A DNA stretch of 64,000 nucleotides from an uncultured Lachnospiraceae bacterium (GTDB taxonomy: Bacteria > Bacillota > Clostridia > Lachnospirales > Lachnospiraceae). Each line of letters begins with the position of its first letter. Position 1 is the first letter of the stretch. A model generated the notes under the pieces. The model did not search any database, was not told where the DNA came from, and was given only the letters and a program-made list of their open reading frames with translations. This document shows, piece by piece, positions 45,083 through 53,748 of the stretch. The stretch covers positions 73,379 to 137,378 of the forward strand of contig CAJTPO010000006.1 in assembly GCA_910578115.1 (NCBI GenBank). Reading direction: 5' to 3'. Position numbers and translations under genes: made by a program.

Positions 45083-45135
45083 ATCTTATCATATAATCTT
45101 CTGCCTTTATTGCAAAATACTATTTAAAATTGTAA
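45083..45135 (-). promoter_or_regulatory. AraC-type operator and promoter for GH1 operon
   Basis: On the minus strand TTACAAT (45135-45129) and TTGCAAT (45115-45109) are 20 bp apart, and TAAGAT (45088-45083) begins 20 bp after the second half-site. The site lies in the divergent region in front of the AraC gene. The words ATATTCAA at 45047, 45061 and 45135 also recur there. Confidence 0.7.
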
Positions 45136-45229
45136 TATTCAATCTTGCCTTTTATTATCCCAATAATTATACTTAGGTTAACTTCTCATTTGAATTTGTA
45201 AAAGGCACTTTATACTAAGAGGAACTAGA

Positions 45230-46414
45230 ATGGATTATATTTCATTTTGTAAAAATTTCTTTGCAGCGACAAACATCCCAATCAGTCTTCTTAAAAACGA
45301 AAATGCGGAATATTCTGCCCTGGGCGAAATGCTCTCTATGCATCCACAACCACACTGGGAACTTTTCCCAATAGATCGCAATCCAGTCTTTTGCTCTTAT
45401 TCTCCTGACATTGAATATGGGCGAATACACGTTGATCATACCGACTATGATGTTATTTTAGGTCCTGCTTTTAACGTTCCCGTAACCGGGCAGATGGTCC
45501 GGCAGTATATGCATGAATTCATGGTGCCCTTAGACTGCAGGGAACAGCTTATGGAATGCCTTTCCTCTATTCCGAGAACAAGCCATCTCCAATTTGCCCG
45601 ATACCTTGCTTTTCTATATCAATGCCTGAACCATAAAGAAGCCAACCTACAGGATTTCTATACAGAAGACGAGGTTTATACCAGAAGCCGGAATCAACGT
45701 CAGGTATATAACATGATAGATGATATGGAAAATGACAATCTCCATAATACTTACCCTTTTGAACTTGAAATGTACCAATATATAAAAAATGGAAATGTGG
45801 AACACCTCAAAGAATTCCTACACACGAACAGCATATTTCTTAAAGAAGGGAAAATGGCTCACAGCCCGGTACGCCATACAAAAAATCTCTTTATTGCTAC
45901 TGCCGCCAAAGTCGGCTTCCTTGGTGCAATACCCGGAGGCGTGGATATTGAGAAAACATATCAGCTTGCAGATTTTTATATTCAGGAGTGTGAACAACTT
46001 CAGACGATAGAAGAAATTACAAATCTGCAATATATGATGATTATAGATTTTTGTCAGAGAGCCGGTGAAACACATATGCCGGATGGTATTTCTTCCGAAG
46101 TATATCAGTGCATGAACTACATCCGCAGCCATACCAATGAACCTATCAGTATTGATGACGTAGCGAGACAGGTACACAGGAGCAGTTCCCATATGATGCG
46201 GCGTTTCAAAGAAGAATTAGGTATTCATATCGGTGCGTTTATAACAAGATGCAAGTTAGAGGAAGCTAAAAGTCTCCTAACCTACAGTAATAAAAGTCTG
46301 GCAGAAATCAGCAGCTACCTCTGCTTTTCCAGCCAGTCCTATTTTCAGAATGTTTTCAAAAAACAATATGGAATTACTCCTATGCAGTATCGGAAAAACA
46401 CCCAGAAGAAATGA
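45230..46414 (+). CDS. AraC family regulator of the sugar locus
   Basis: A 394-residue regulator with two C-terminal helix-turn-helix motifs (about 290-390): EPISIDDVARQVHRSSSHMMRRF and KSLAEISSYLCFSSQSYFQNVF with GITPMQYRKN at the end. The N-terminal 280 residues are probably a ligand-sensing domain of unnamed type, common in clostridial AraC proteins next to sugar genes. It is divergent from the GH1 operon. Three copies of one operator type in the locus make local activation likely. AGAGGA lies just before the ATG. It is the only plus-strand gene in the ICE part of the window. Confidence 0.92.
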   Translation: MDYISFCKNFFAATNIPISLLKNENAEYSALGEMLSMHPQPHWELFPIDRNPVFCSYSPDIEYGRIHVDHTDYDVILGPAFNVPVTGQMVRQYMHEFMVPLDCREQLMECLSSIPRTSHLQFARYLAFLYQCLNHKEANLQDFYTEDEVYTRSRNQRQVYNMIDDMENDNLHNTYPFELEMYQYIKNGNVEHLKEFLHTNSIFLKEGKMAHSPVRHTKNLFIATAAKVGFLGAIPGGVDIEKTYQLADFYIQECEQLQTIEEITNLQYMMIIDFCQRAGETHMPDGISSEVYQCMNYIRSHTNEPISIDDVARQVHRSSSHMMRRFKEELGIHIGAFITRCKLEEAKSLLTYSNKSLAEISSYLCFSSQSYFQNVFKKQYGITPMQYRKNTQKK

Positions 46415-46439
46415 CCTCTCAGCGTGAGGTTAATTTTTG
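46414..46439 (+). terminator. Possible terminator after AraC gene
   Basis: ACCTC and GAGGT pair around a 7-nt loop directly at the stop codon, followed by TTAATTTTT. The stem is short. Confidence 0.45.
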
Positions 46440-46456
46440 TAAAAATATCTTCATGC

Positions 46457-46499
46457 CAATAAAGGTACAAGATAAAAATTTTTACTTTGTACCTTTATT
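46457..46499. repeat. 13-bp inverted repeat between AraC gene and SpoVG
   Basis: AATAAAGGTACAA (46457-46469) and TTGTACCTTTATT (46487-46499) are exact complements, and the inner bases TAAAAA/TTTTTA also pair. It can act as a bidirectional terminator and also marks the edge of the sugar cargo. The remaining bases up to 46638 show nothing else. Confidence 0.6.
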
Positions 46500-46638
46500 G
46501 TATTCACTTATTCATTCCGTTAAAGACTTTCTTGTATTTTTATGATGGGATATATCAAATAAGCATTCTAATCTTAATCGTTTACACTTGAAAAAACATA
46601 CAAACAAGTGGGTATAACATCCCGTCATACTGTGTCCT

Positions 46639-46992
46639 TTATTCTTTTCCACCTGTCCGCTGTTCTTCCTGCCCCATAACAGCATTAAATTCTTTCACAA
46701 TCTCATCATACAATTCCTGCCTAAACTGCCTTGTCACAGGGTAAGCGATATCCTGATATACATCCTTTCCGTTATCGTCCAGCCGACCGGTCTTGTAGTC
46801 CGGCATAGAGACAAAGATGTTGCCTTTCTGTGAGATACCGATACGGATTCCGGTCACTTTGAATACGTCATTCAGGATGATGGAAGCGTTTGCCTTAAGG
46901 CATCCATCCTGATTCTGCATAGGGGTTACGGTCACTTTAATGCTCATGCCGCCTGCATTAATTGTATTAGTTGTATTATTGTTTTCCTTCAT
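46639..46992 (-). CDS. spoVG: SpoVG family protein
   Basis: A 117-residue protein with the SpoVG core: MSIKVTVTPMQNQDGCLKANASIILNDVFKV and then GIRIGISQKGNIFVSMPDYK, ending in a helix (QFRQELYDEIVKEFN). SpoVG binds nucleic acids and affects septation and virulence genes; copies are common in clostridial ICEs. An ATGA overlap with a small upstream frame suggests translational coupling. Confidence 0.92.
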   Translation of the reverse strand: MKENNNTTNTINAGGMSIKVTVTPMQNQDGCLKANASIILNDVFKVTGIRIGISQKGNIFVSMPDYKTGRLDDNGKDVYQDIAYPVTRQFRQELYDEIVKEFNAVMGQEEQRTGGKE

Positions 46993-47123
46993 ATCTGCCT
47001 CTTTCTGCGCTGCTGTATCTGTAGATACACTTTTGCGCTCTTATTTTTCAGCACTTTCCGCCTGAAGGTCTTTTTCATATGTTTTTCAGGTTTTCTAAAT
47101 ATTTCAGGCTTTCCCTGAAACAT
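46989..47123 (-). CDS. Possible 44-residue very basic protein upstream of spoVG
   Basis: A short frame from ATG 47123 whose TGA stop overlaps the spoVG ATG (ATGA). The product has about 17 Lys/Arg among 44 residues (for example KKTFRRKVLKNKSAK). GGAG lies 8 nt upstream. It could be a nucleic-acid binding micro-protein or simply a coupling leader. The same stretch also contains two hairpins (TTTCAGG/CCTGAAA and GTATCT/AGATAC), so a non-coding reading is possible. Confidence 0.35.
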   Translation of the reverse strand: MFQGKPEIFRKPEKHMKKTFRRKVLKNKSAKVYLQIQQRRKRQI

Positions 47124-47176
47124 TTTTCCGGCTCCGCCGGAGTTTATCACCCTTTACGCTTTTGCTAGTACCGGAG

Positions 47177-47464
47177 TTATCTTTCTTTTGTTCCTGCCAT
47201 TTCTCTTTTATAAAATCCCGCCAGATACCCGGCTACAACATCCGCCATATCCCCCTGCTTCCTACAAAGCCCTTCCGCAGTCGCAAAAAGCATATCCTCC
47301 ATCAAAAGATAGCGATAGCTGTTCATATCCTGCCTTTTCAGTTCTTTTATGGCTTCCATTGCCCTGCCGCTTATGGATGTCTGCGTCCTGGTGAGGCGGA
47401 TGCCGGATGGCTGGTATGCCCTGCCCGGCAGTTCCTTTTTCTGCGTTCCTGTCTGGTTTTCCAA
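47177..47464 (-). CDS. C-terminal part of the ArdC-like gene in the +1 frame (or overlapping gene)
   Basis: From TTG 47464 this frame reads ENQTGTQKKELPGR and later SISGRAMEAIKELKRQDMN and YRYLLMEDMLFATAEGL, which look like conserved protein. The overlapping 202 nt of the longer upstream gene give unlikely protein. I therefore think this is the true end of that gene, reached by a single-base frameshift. Alternatively it is a coupled gene: AGGAG lies 7 nt before the TTG. The function of the segment is unknown. Confidence 0.6.
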   Translation of the reverse strand: MENQTGTQKKELPGRAYQPSGIRLTRTQTSISGRAMEAIKELKRQDMNSYRYLLMEDMLFATAEGLCRKQGDMADVVAGYLAGFYKREMAGTKER

Positions 47465-48212
47465 TGCGCTGCTCCTTTTCTGTTCCTGTCTCTATTGCTG
47501 CCCTCTGCTTTTCCCTTTTCATCTCAAATACCTGTTCTATCCCCTTAAGCACCTGCCCCGCCACTGACAGAGCGGTACTGCAAAGCCCGTATACCATAAG
47601 CCTTGGGGCGGTGGCAAGCACAGGCAGGAGGGAAGAAACAGGCGGCGGCTCTGCCCGGATGCGTACCGCCGCCATATACTGTGCGCTCCGGATCACTGCT
47701 TTTGTGATATCGTAGATATGCTCCGGGTTCTGGGAATCATGGCAGCGGCATAAGTCGCTGATATTTTCAATATAATTCTTATCTTTCCCATAGATTTCAC
47801 TCTCCACCGCTTCCCTCACATATCCCTGTACGTTGCCTGACTTTGCATGGAGAAGGGAAAGTATCTCCTTTTCATTATTTTTATCCAGCCGCCATATCTC
47901 CGGCCTTCCCCTCCCGTTGGTGTCAGCAATATCAAAAACATGGTCTACATACGGCCTGTAGTGGGAGGAATCTATGATGGCAATGCCTTTACTGCCCCTG
48001 CGCACATACCGCCCCTTTTCCCGCCATCCGCTGTAGGTCTCCACCATCTTGGCATCCGGCCTCTGGGCATAGAGCAGGCTGGCGTTCTCAAAGCCCATCT
48101 GGTAATGCACTGCTGAAAAGTTTAAAAAGCTGCTCCAAGACGTTTCATCCTGAATGATCTTAGGCACAATCTCCCGGTAAATATCTTTTGTATAAATGAT
48201 ACCTTTCATCAC
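47262..48212 (-). CDS. ArdC-like ssDNA-binding domain protein (probable frameshift near the 3' end)
   Basis: A 316-residue protein. Residues 15-110 (IIQDETSWSSFLNFSAVHYQMGFENASLLYAQ to GSKGIAIIDSS) resemble the N-terminal ssDNA-binding domain of ArdC-like antirestriction or helper proteins common on ICEs. They may protect incoming single-stranded DNA. The metallopeptidase part of full ArdC is absent. From about residue 240 the sequence becomes Lys/Gln-rich and then non-protein-like, while the +1 frame becomes protein-like, pointing to a frameshift. It lies 33 bp after the NlpC/P60 gene. Confidence 0.65.
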   Translation of the reverse strand: MMKGIIYTKDIYREIVPKIIQDETSWSSFLNFSAVHYQMGFENASLLYAQRPDAKMVETYSGWREKGRYVRRGSKGIAIIDSSHYRPYVDHVFDIADTNGRGRPEIWRLDKNNEKEILSLLHAKSGNVQGYVREAVESEIYGKDKNYIENISDLCRCHDSQNPEHIYDITKAVIRSAQYMAAVRIRAEPPPVSSLLPVLATAPRLMVYGLCSTALSVAGQVLKGIEQVFEMKREKQRAAIETGTEKEQRIGKPDRNAEKGTAGQGIPAIRHPPHQDADIHKRQGNGSHKRTEKAGYEQLSLSFDGGYAFCDCGRAL

Positions 48213-48245
48213 TTCCCTCCTCCTGCCCCATAATTCTGAATCTTT

Positions 48246-50606
48246 CTACAGCCATGACGGCCTGCCGCACATGACGATCTTCCCTGTGGAATAGACCGGA
48301 CGGAACACCACATATCCCTTTGAAGAAGAGGCATCCACAAGATAACCGTTCCCTGCATAGACCGCCACATGGGAAATATTTTTGTACCTGCCATTTCTGG
48401 TAAAGCTGTAGAAGATCAGATCTCCCGGCTGGATGTCCTCATAGTCTACTTCACATCCCCTGTCGGATAAGAGCTGCCCCTGTGATGCGGCAGTGTTGGA
48501 ACCATGGTAGGAAAGGGTGATTCCTGCCTCTTTATAGGCATAATAAGTGAGGGAGCTGCAATCGTAATAATCCCCGCTGTCACGTTTTGCCTGGCTGTAA
48601 GGCTTCCCAAGCCTTGCAAGGGCGTTTTTGACTGCCTGTGATCCCACATCACCGCCAAGGTTTAAACGTTCTGCCTCTTCTGGTGTCAGGCTCCCTGCAC
48701 CGGGGCTTCCATAGCCGCCTGTCAGCCCTTCTATGTTTTCCAGCACCTCCGGCGACATTAAGTAACGTAAGATTTCCGTTTCTTCCTCTGTAAATATCCC
48801 TGTCCTGATGATATCCTCACTGGTAAGGAGCGTGATGCGTACTTCCTTTATTTTTATCTCCACTTCCTCTGTCCTGATGGTGACGTTCCCGTAAAAATCC
48901 TCTTCCTCGTAAGACTGCTCCACAACCTCCCTGCGGTAAGAGGTACTCATGGAAGTCATTTCATCAAAAGTATCTCTTAATGCCCTCCTGTTCTTTTCCG
49001 TCATTACCGTTGCGGTATCGCCGAACCCATGCTTCACCATGTAGACCATAAGGATATCCGCCATATTGTCTGGCTCCCCGTCGCCCTCATAGTCCTCATA
49101 AATAAGCTCCGTCTCATCCCCGCTGCCGGGATCGGCAAGCTCTTCCTGTACCTTTTCCCTGAAATCCTCCGTATATTCCGCAAGCACCTCCACCGCCCCC
49201 GGCTCCTCTGACAGCTTCGGGAGCAGGATGGAGAATGGTGAATTGAATAGCAGTGTGATGATAAGGACTATAATAAATGCCGGGATAAGGGCAGGGATCA
49301 GAACCGTACCTATGGCAAGGAGCGCATTTGCAGCTGCCGCTTTTACTTTCCCGACCAGTAAATCCTTTGCCACTTTTAAAAGGCTGTCTCCCTGTTCTTC
49401 CTGTGAAAATTTGTCAGAGACGTAGGAGAGCAGCCTGAAAGCGGCTGCCCTCTCCTTCCTGTTCTTACTATTTCTGCGGCTGTTATCCTTTTTCACCCCT
49501 TTATCTTTTCCTTTGTCCTTTTTATTCTTGTTATCTTTCCTGCCTGTTTTGTCCTTCCTGCCGGAGATATCCCCATCACGCTGGCGTATGGAATCCCCGG
49601 CATTTCTTTTCTGGATATGGCTGGTGCTGATGCTATTTACAGGAATGTTATTATTATCCTGCACCTGCAATAAAGCTGGTTCTCCCACACTCTGCATTTG
49701 AGGCGGCTGTGTTTCCATCCGGTAAATCTCTGGTATCTTGGGTGTTCCTGTGCTTTTTGCTGTATCAGCCTCTATGCCTGTATTTTCCCTTCCAGCTTTT
49801 GTCCGGCTGTATTTCTCTTTTCCTGGCCTGAAAAGCTTCTTCCCCTTATATTTGGAAATCTGCCCATCTCTTCTGTCGGAAAATGACTGCGCATACCCAC
49901 TTGCAGAAAGGTTTCCTGCTTTATTCTCTGTAACAAAATTTACTGATGATTTTTCCCTCCGGGATTCCCCGGCATATTTTTCCCTGCGTGTTTTGGATGT
50001 TGCTGCTGATCTCGGTTTCTGTGCTTTTTCCTTTTTACCTTTACGCTCTTTCAAAATGAAACCATCCGTCCTCTTAATACTGGATGGAGTATCTTCTTTC
50101 CTGTGAAGGGCTGGCTCTTTTATCTTTATTGTATTTTCATGGTAAGTGGAAGGTCTCTGCACCTGATGCACCTGATTCTGATACTGTTGATGTTGTTCTG
50201 GCTGACAGTTCCCCGCTGGCTGTTCCTGATTCATACCAGATTCCTTCCGGTATTTCTGCAGTGGTCTTTTTATATGGAGATTTCCGAATACAGCCAGTTC
50301 TCCACATTTGCTTCTATTCCTGCCGCCTGCACTGTTCCCATGCTCCTGCTGACAGGATTTCGCTGTATCATCTGCAAAAAATTCCCCTGCATCCCTGCCG
50401 GCATTGGATTGTCTCTGTATCTGCGTTTTCAACTGTATTCCTGTACCTGCCCCTGAAAGGTTCTTCTGCCAGATCGCATCCTGCTTTTCTTTTGGGGAGA
50501 AATTTGCAGTATTCTCCGTATATTTCTTCCCCTGCCCTGCGTAATGGATTTTCCTGTCCGCTTTCTGCCTGACTGTGAAATTTTTGTCTGTCCTTTTAAT
50601 CCTCAT
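48246..50606 (-). CDS. Conjugation peptidoglycan hydrolase, NlpC/P60 domain, with long basic N-terminus
   Basis: A 786-residue protein. The C-terminal NlpC/P60 domain (about 660-786) has the catalytic Cys in YYDCSSLTYYAY, the His in NISHVAVYAG and LVDASSSKG after it. It would open the wall for the conjugation channel, as Orf14/CwlT does in Tn916. A transmembrane segment (ALIPAFIIVLIITLLF) lies at about 450-470. The 430 residues before it are very Lys/Gln/Asn/Ser-rich and of low complexity, far longer than in Tn916 Orf14. The start at 50606 overlaps the preceding stop as ATGA. Confidence 0.88.
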   Translation of the reverse strand: MRIKRTDKNFTVRQKADRKIHYAGQGKKYTENTANFSPKEKQDAIWQKNLSGAGTGIQLKTQIQRQSNAGRDAGEFFADDTAKSCQQEHGNSAGGRNRSKCGELAVFGNLHIKRPLQKYRKESGMNQEQPAGNCQPEQHQQYQNQVHQVQRPSTYHENTIKIKEPALHRKEDTPSSIKRTDGFILKERKGKKEKAQKPRSAATSKTRREKYAGESRREKSSVNFVTENKAGNLSASGYAQSFSDRRDGQISKYKGKKLFRPGKEKYSRTKAGRENTGIEADTAKSTGTPKIPEIYRMETQPPQMQSVGEPALLQVQDNNNIPVNSISTSHIQKRNAGDSIRQRDGDISGRKDKTGRKDNKNKKDKGKDKGVKKDNSRRNSKNRKERAAAFRLLSYVSDKFSQEEQGDSLLKVAKDLLVGKVKAAAANALLAIGTVLIPALIPAFIIVLIITLLFNSPFSILLPKLSEEPGAVEVLAEYTEDFREKVQEELADPGSGDETELIYEDYEGDGEPDNMADILMVYMVKHGFGDTATVMTEKNRRALRDTFDEMTSMSTSYRREVVEQSYEEEDFYGNVTIRTEEVEIKIKEVRITLLTSEDIIRTGIFTEEETEILRYLMSPEVLENIEGLTGGYGSPGAGSLTPEEAERLNLGGDVGSQAVKNALARLGKPYSQAKRDSGDYYDCSSLTYYAYKEAGITLSYHGSNTAASQGQLLSDRGCEVDYEDIQPGDLIFYSFTRNGRYKNISHVAVYAGNGYLVDASSSKGYVVFRPVYSTGKIVMCGRPSWL

Positions 50607-51244
50607 AGGCTCCCCTGCCCGTTCTCCCGATACCATTTCGCCATGAACGCGCTGCGGTCAGGGAATGGCGGCAGGGGCGTTCCATAAGGGCAGGCGTTCA
50701 GGATATCCCTGCCTGTCTGCACATAAGAGAGGACTTCCCTGTAATACGCTGTATTGGCAGGGGTATATCTGTCCTGTGTTTCTGTCTTTGATCCTGCCAC
50801 TGCTGTATCAGGCGTTTTCTCTGGTATCTTCCCCATAAGCGACAGTTCCCCTTCCGCAAGGGCTTCCAGACCGCATAATGCATTGTGGAATTTCAGGTAA
50901 TCGCAAAGGCTCTGATACCCCACTTTCCTGTCTCCGGTTTTGATGGCATTGTCAAGAAGCGTTAAAAATGTGGCAGGTTCTTTTATTACAGGAAGTATGC
51001 CAAACGATACCCTCGCTTCCCCTTCTCTGAAGAAATCCACCCGGTATAAGAGTTCTTTTCCGGCTGGTATCTTTTCTTTCGGCTGGATATCCGCCAAAGG
51101 CAAAGGCAGCGCCTTTAGCAGCACTGCCTTATCCTCTTCCTTATATACAAATGTGATAAGCGGGATTCCCTTCTTCCTCTCTTCCCCGGTAGTCCTTATA
51201 TCCATCAAGAATTCTTTCAATGCTTTCTCAATGTCCTTCTTCAT
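50603..51244 (-). CDS. ICE transfer-operon protein of unknown function
   Basis: A 213-residue soluble protein that I do not recognise. It has an N-terminal alpha/beta part (KDIEKALKEFLMDIRTT, IPLITFVYKEEDKAVLL) and a C-terminal part with SYVQTGRDILNACPYGTP. The start at 51244 has GGAGG 6 nt upstream and lies inside the 3' end of virB4. It ends with an ATGA overlap to the NlpC/P60 gene, so it is tightly coupled to both and probably serves transfer. Confidence 0.7.
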   Translation of the reverse strand: MKKDIEKALKEFLMDIRTTGEERKKGIPLITFVYKEEDKAVLLKALPLPLADIQPKEKIPAGKELLYRVDFFREGEARVSFGILPVIKEPATFLTLLDNAIKTGDRKVGYQSLCDYLKFHNALCGLEALAEGELSLMGKIPEKTPDTAVAGSKTETQDRYTPANTAYYREVLSYVQTGRDILNACPYGTPLPPFPDRSAFMAKWYRENGQGSL

Positions 51245-53636
51245 GGGCAGCCTCCTTCCCGTCCTCAAAAGGGTTAGTGGAAAATAATTTATAGATGGGG
51301 CTGTCCTTATCGACAGTGATATCCATGGGCACGATCATGTTGCCATGCTTCAATATCCCTGTTCCGCTCTGCGCTCCCCGGACGAACTTAAGCTGCTCCG
51401 GACTGATGTTGATCACTTCCGATAACTTTTCAAGGTCAGTGGGAGCCTGCCGCAATAATGCAACAAACTCCGAATTGGCAAGCATGGTGGTTGCTGTATA
51501 ATTCTGTAACATGTCCAAAATGTTCTGAGTGATACCACTGCACAATCCGCCCAGCTTCCGCACCTTCTTCCATAATGAAAACAGGTATTTTGCGGAATAC
51601 TCTTTATCTAAAAGCACATGAAATTCATCTATCACAAGCCATGTAGCCCTGCCACGCTTTGCATTCTCCATAATCCGGCTGCCGATATTCTCCATCATCA
51701 CAAGCATGGAGATAGCGGAAAGTTCCTTCCCCATATCCCGGATGCCATAGACCAGAAAGCGGTTGTCGATATCCACATTTGTTTCATGGGCGAAGATGTT
51801 CAGGGAACCGCCGATAAACAGTTCCAGTGACAGGGCAAGCTCCTTTGCCTCCATCTCCGGCTGTGCCACGAGGATATCATAATAATCATGCAGGGTTTTC
51901 TGCTTCCATAAAGTCTTTGTTTTCTCCCCTTCCTTTTTCCCCCTGTTCCTCATGCATTCCTCTTTGATCTCCTGATAGAGCAGGCGCACACAACGGTCTA
52001 TGATGGACTTCTGCCGGGAATTAAGAGCCTCTCCCATGCACTGCTCACAGATGCCAAGCATGAACTCCCCCTTTTCAGCAATAATGCCCTGAATGTCTGA
52101 CACATCCTCCGGCAGTGCCATAGGGTTAATATAGTTACCCGTATAAGTAGAAAGCACCACCACCTGGCCGCCGAACCGCTCCGCAATCCCGAAGTATTCA
52201 TGCTGGGGATCGATCACAATAATGTCATCATCCGTATTTAAAAATACATTCCCCATCTCCATCTTGGCAAAGAAGGACTTCCCCGATCCGGGTACGCCGA
52301 AAATGAATCCGTTGCCATTCACCAGCCTTTTCCTGTTTCCAAAGAGGATGTTGCGGCTGACCTGGTTCACGCCGTAGTAAGTGCCGCCTTTCCCCGGAAG
52401 GTAAAGCTCCTGCACGTTAAAGGGCATGAGTACCGCAAGGGATTGTGTCATAAGTGTACGCATGGTCTCCACCTGACGCACACCTATGGGCAAGGCTGTG
52501 TTTAATGCTTCCCTCTGCTTTAAATAATGCGCCTCTATCTGGCAGGAGTTCCTTTTGCCGATAGTCACCAGGGTTTCCTCTATGGCTTCCAGTTCTTCCT
52601 TCGTGTCTGCCTTGATGATGATGGTCACTGCCACATAGAAGAGCCGCTGGTCATTCTCCCTCACGTCATCCATGATCTCTTCGATCTGCTGTTTCTCCGT
52701 CCGCTTGTTGTAGGAAATGTCGGAAGAGAAATCGTTGTTTTTATTCCGCACCCTCTGCTGGCGGATAATGTCGCTCTCAATTCCCATATATTTCTTCTGC
52801 AGGGTGCTGGTGGTCACGTCCTTTGGGATAGGCGCTACATCAATACTGATAACGGTGTGCGCCGGAACGGTTGCAAGCTCTGTGAGAAACCTGTCCGATA
52901 AGGAACTTGGGTATTTCTTAATGAATAACGCCTTGGCATATCTTTTTTCATCCTGCATATAGGTGGGATAAAACTTTAACATGCTGTTGCAGATATCGTC
53001 TTTGTAATCCCTGCTCACCCTTACCGCCTCTTCAAAATCGAAGGAGAAATATTCTTCCTCACCCATGCGGTAGAAATCATGGAGGGTACGCAGGCGTTCC
53101 ACTCCGTTTAAGGTAACAAGGCTGCTCCCCAGCTCCCCGAAGCCTTTCTGTAATACCGCCTCAAGGCTGGCGAACGCCGCCTTTGCTTCCTCATAATTCT
53201 TCCTGATAATGGAGACAGTCAGGTATCTCTCCTGTTCTATGCCCTGCTTCCCTTCCATGATCTTCTTCTCCATGATCTGGTTGTAGCAGCCACGCTCCGC
53301 ATCGTTCCCGTCACCCTTTTTCTGGAACAGTACCTTCTCCCTCAGGGATCTCATGTTCCGGTTTTTGTTGTTGATGGTGATCTTGAACTCCACATCCATG
53401 GCGTTTAAAAACTTGCAGTAGCTTTCAAATATCCCCACCTGCTCCGCCTCGCTTGTGGTGTTGTAGTTCACGTCCGAAAACAGGTAGCTTTTGCTGTAGC
53501 GGTTCCCCGCCACTTCAAAGATGCCATCCGGTGCAATCTTAAGGATCTCTATGCACTCCTGCACACTTTTCGGGGTTTTGTATAAAGGCTCCCCTGCCTT
53601 TTTATAGATAGAAAATTTGTCCTGGAATAACCTCAA
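51228..53636 (-). CDS. VirB4-like conjugation ATPase
   Basis: An 802-residue type IV secretion ATPase that powers channel assembly and substrate transport. Walker A is GVPGSGKSFFAK (about 453-464) and Walker B is TWLVIDEFHVLLD (about 665-677). The N-terminal domain carries the usual VirB4 segments (IFEVAGNRYSKSYLFSDVNY). The start is TTG with GGAG 9 nt upstream. The operon upstream is broken by two terminator-like hairpins after the toxin cassette, so virB4 may need its own promoter. Confidence 0.93.
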   Translation of the reverse strand: MRLFQDKFSIYKKAGEPLYKTPKSVQECIEILKIAPDGIFEVAGNRYSKSYLFSDVNYNTTSEAEQVGIFESYCKFLNAMDVEFKITINNKNRNMRSLREKVLFQKKGDGNDAERGCYNQIMEKKIMEGKQGIEQERYLTVSIIRKNYEEAKAAFASLEAVLQKGFGELGSSLVTLNGVERLRTLHDFYRMGEEEYFSFDFEEAVRVSRDYKDDICNSMLKFYPTYMQDEKRYAKALFIKKYPSSLSDRFLTELATVPAHTVISIDVAPIPKDVTTSTLQKKYMGIESDIIRQQRVRNKNNDFSSDISYNKRTEKQQIEEIMDDVRENDQRLFYVAVTIIIKADTKEELEAIEETLVTIGKRNSCQIEAHYLKQREALNTALPIGVRQVETMRTLMTQSLAVLMPFNVQELYLPGKGGTYYGVNQVSRNILFGNRKRLVNGNGFIFGVPGSGKSFFAKMEMGNVFLNTDDDIIVIDPQHEYFGIAERFGGQVVVLSTYTGNYINPMALPEDVSDIQGIIAEKGEFMLGICEQCMGEALNSRQKSIIDRCVRLLYQEIKEECMRNRGKKEGEKTKTLWKQKTLHDYYDILVAQPEMEAKELALSLELFIGGSLNIFAHETNVDIDNRFLVYGIRDMGKELSAISMLVMMENIGSRIMENAKRGRATWLVIDEFHVLLDKEYSAKYLFSLWKKVRKLGGLCSGITQNILDMLQNYTATTMLANSEFVALLRQAPTDLEKLSEVINISPEQLKFVRGAQSGTGILKHGNMIVPMDITVDKDSPIYKLFSTNPFEDGKEAAHEEGH

Positions 53637-53712
53637 TCTGTCTGCTCCTTCCTTTTATAAGCCGGAAGGGATGGGAAAATGCTTTTTATGTAGCAGTTCC
53701 CATATACAGAAA

Positions 53713-53748
53713 ACCCGGTAAGGGAGTTTTCTGCACTCCCTTCCGGGT
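53713..53748 (-). terminator. Strong hairpin ahead of virB4
   Basis: ACCCGGTAAGGGAGT and ACTCCCTTCCGGGT form a 14-bp stem with one bulge. On the minus strand it is followed by TTTTC. It lies between the toxin cassette and virB4. Confidence 0.7.

Noticed and set aside
45186..45216. Promoter TTGAAT...TATACT directly before the AraC gene
   Set aside because: The -10 would place the transcript start within a few bases of the ATG and remove the ribosome-binding site.
46457..46499. Insertion-sequence end at the cargo edge
   Set aside because: The perfect inverted repeat encloses only 17 bp and is best explained as a terminator hairpin; no matching copy is seen at the other cargo edge.
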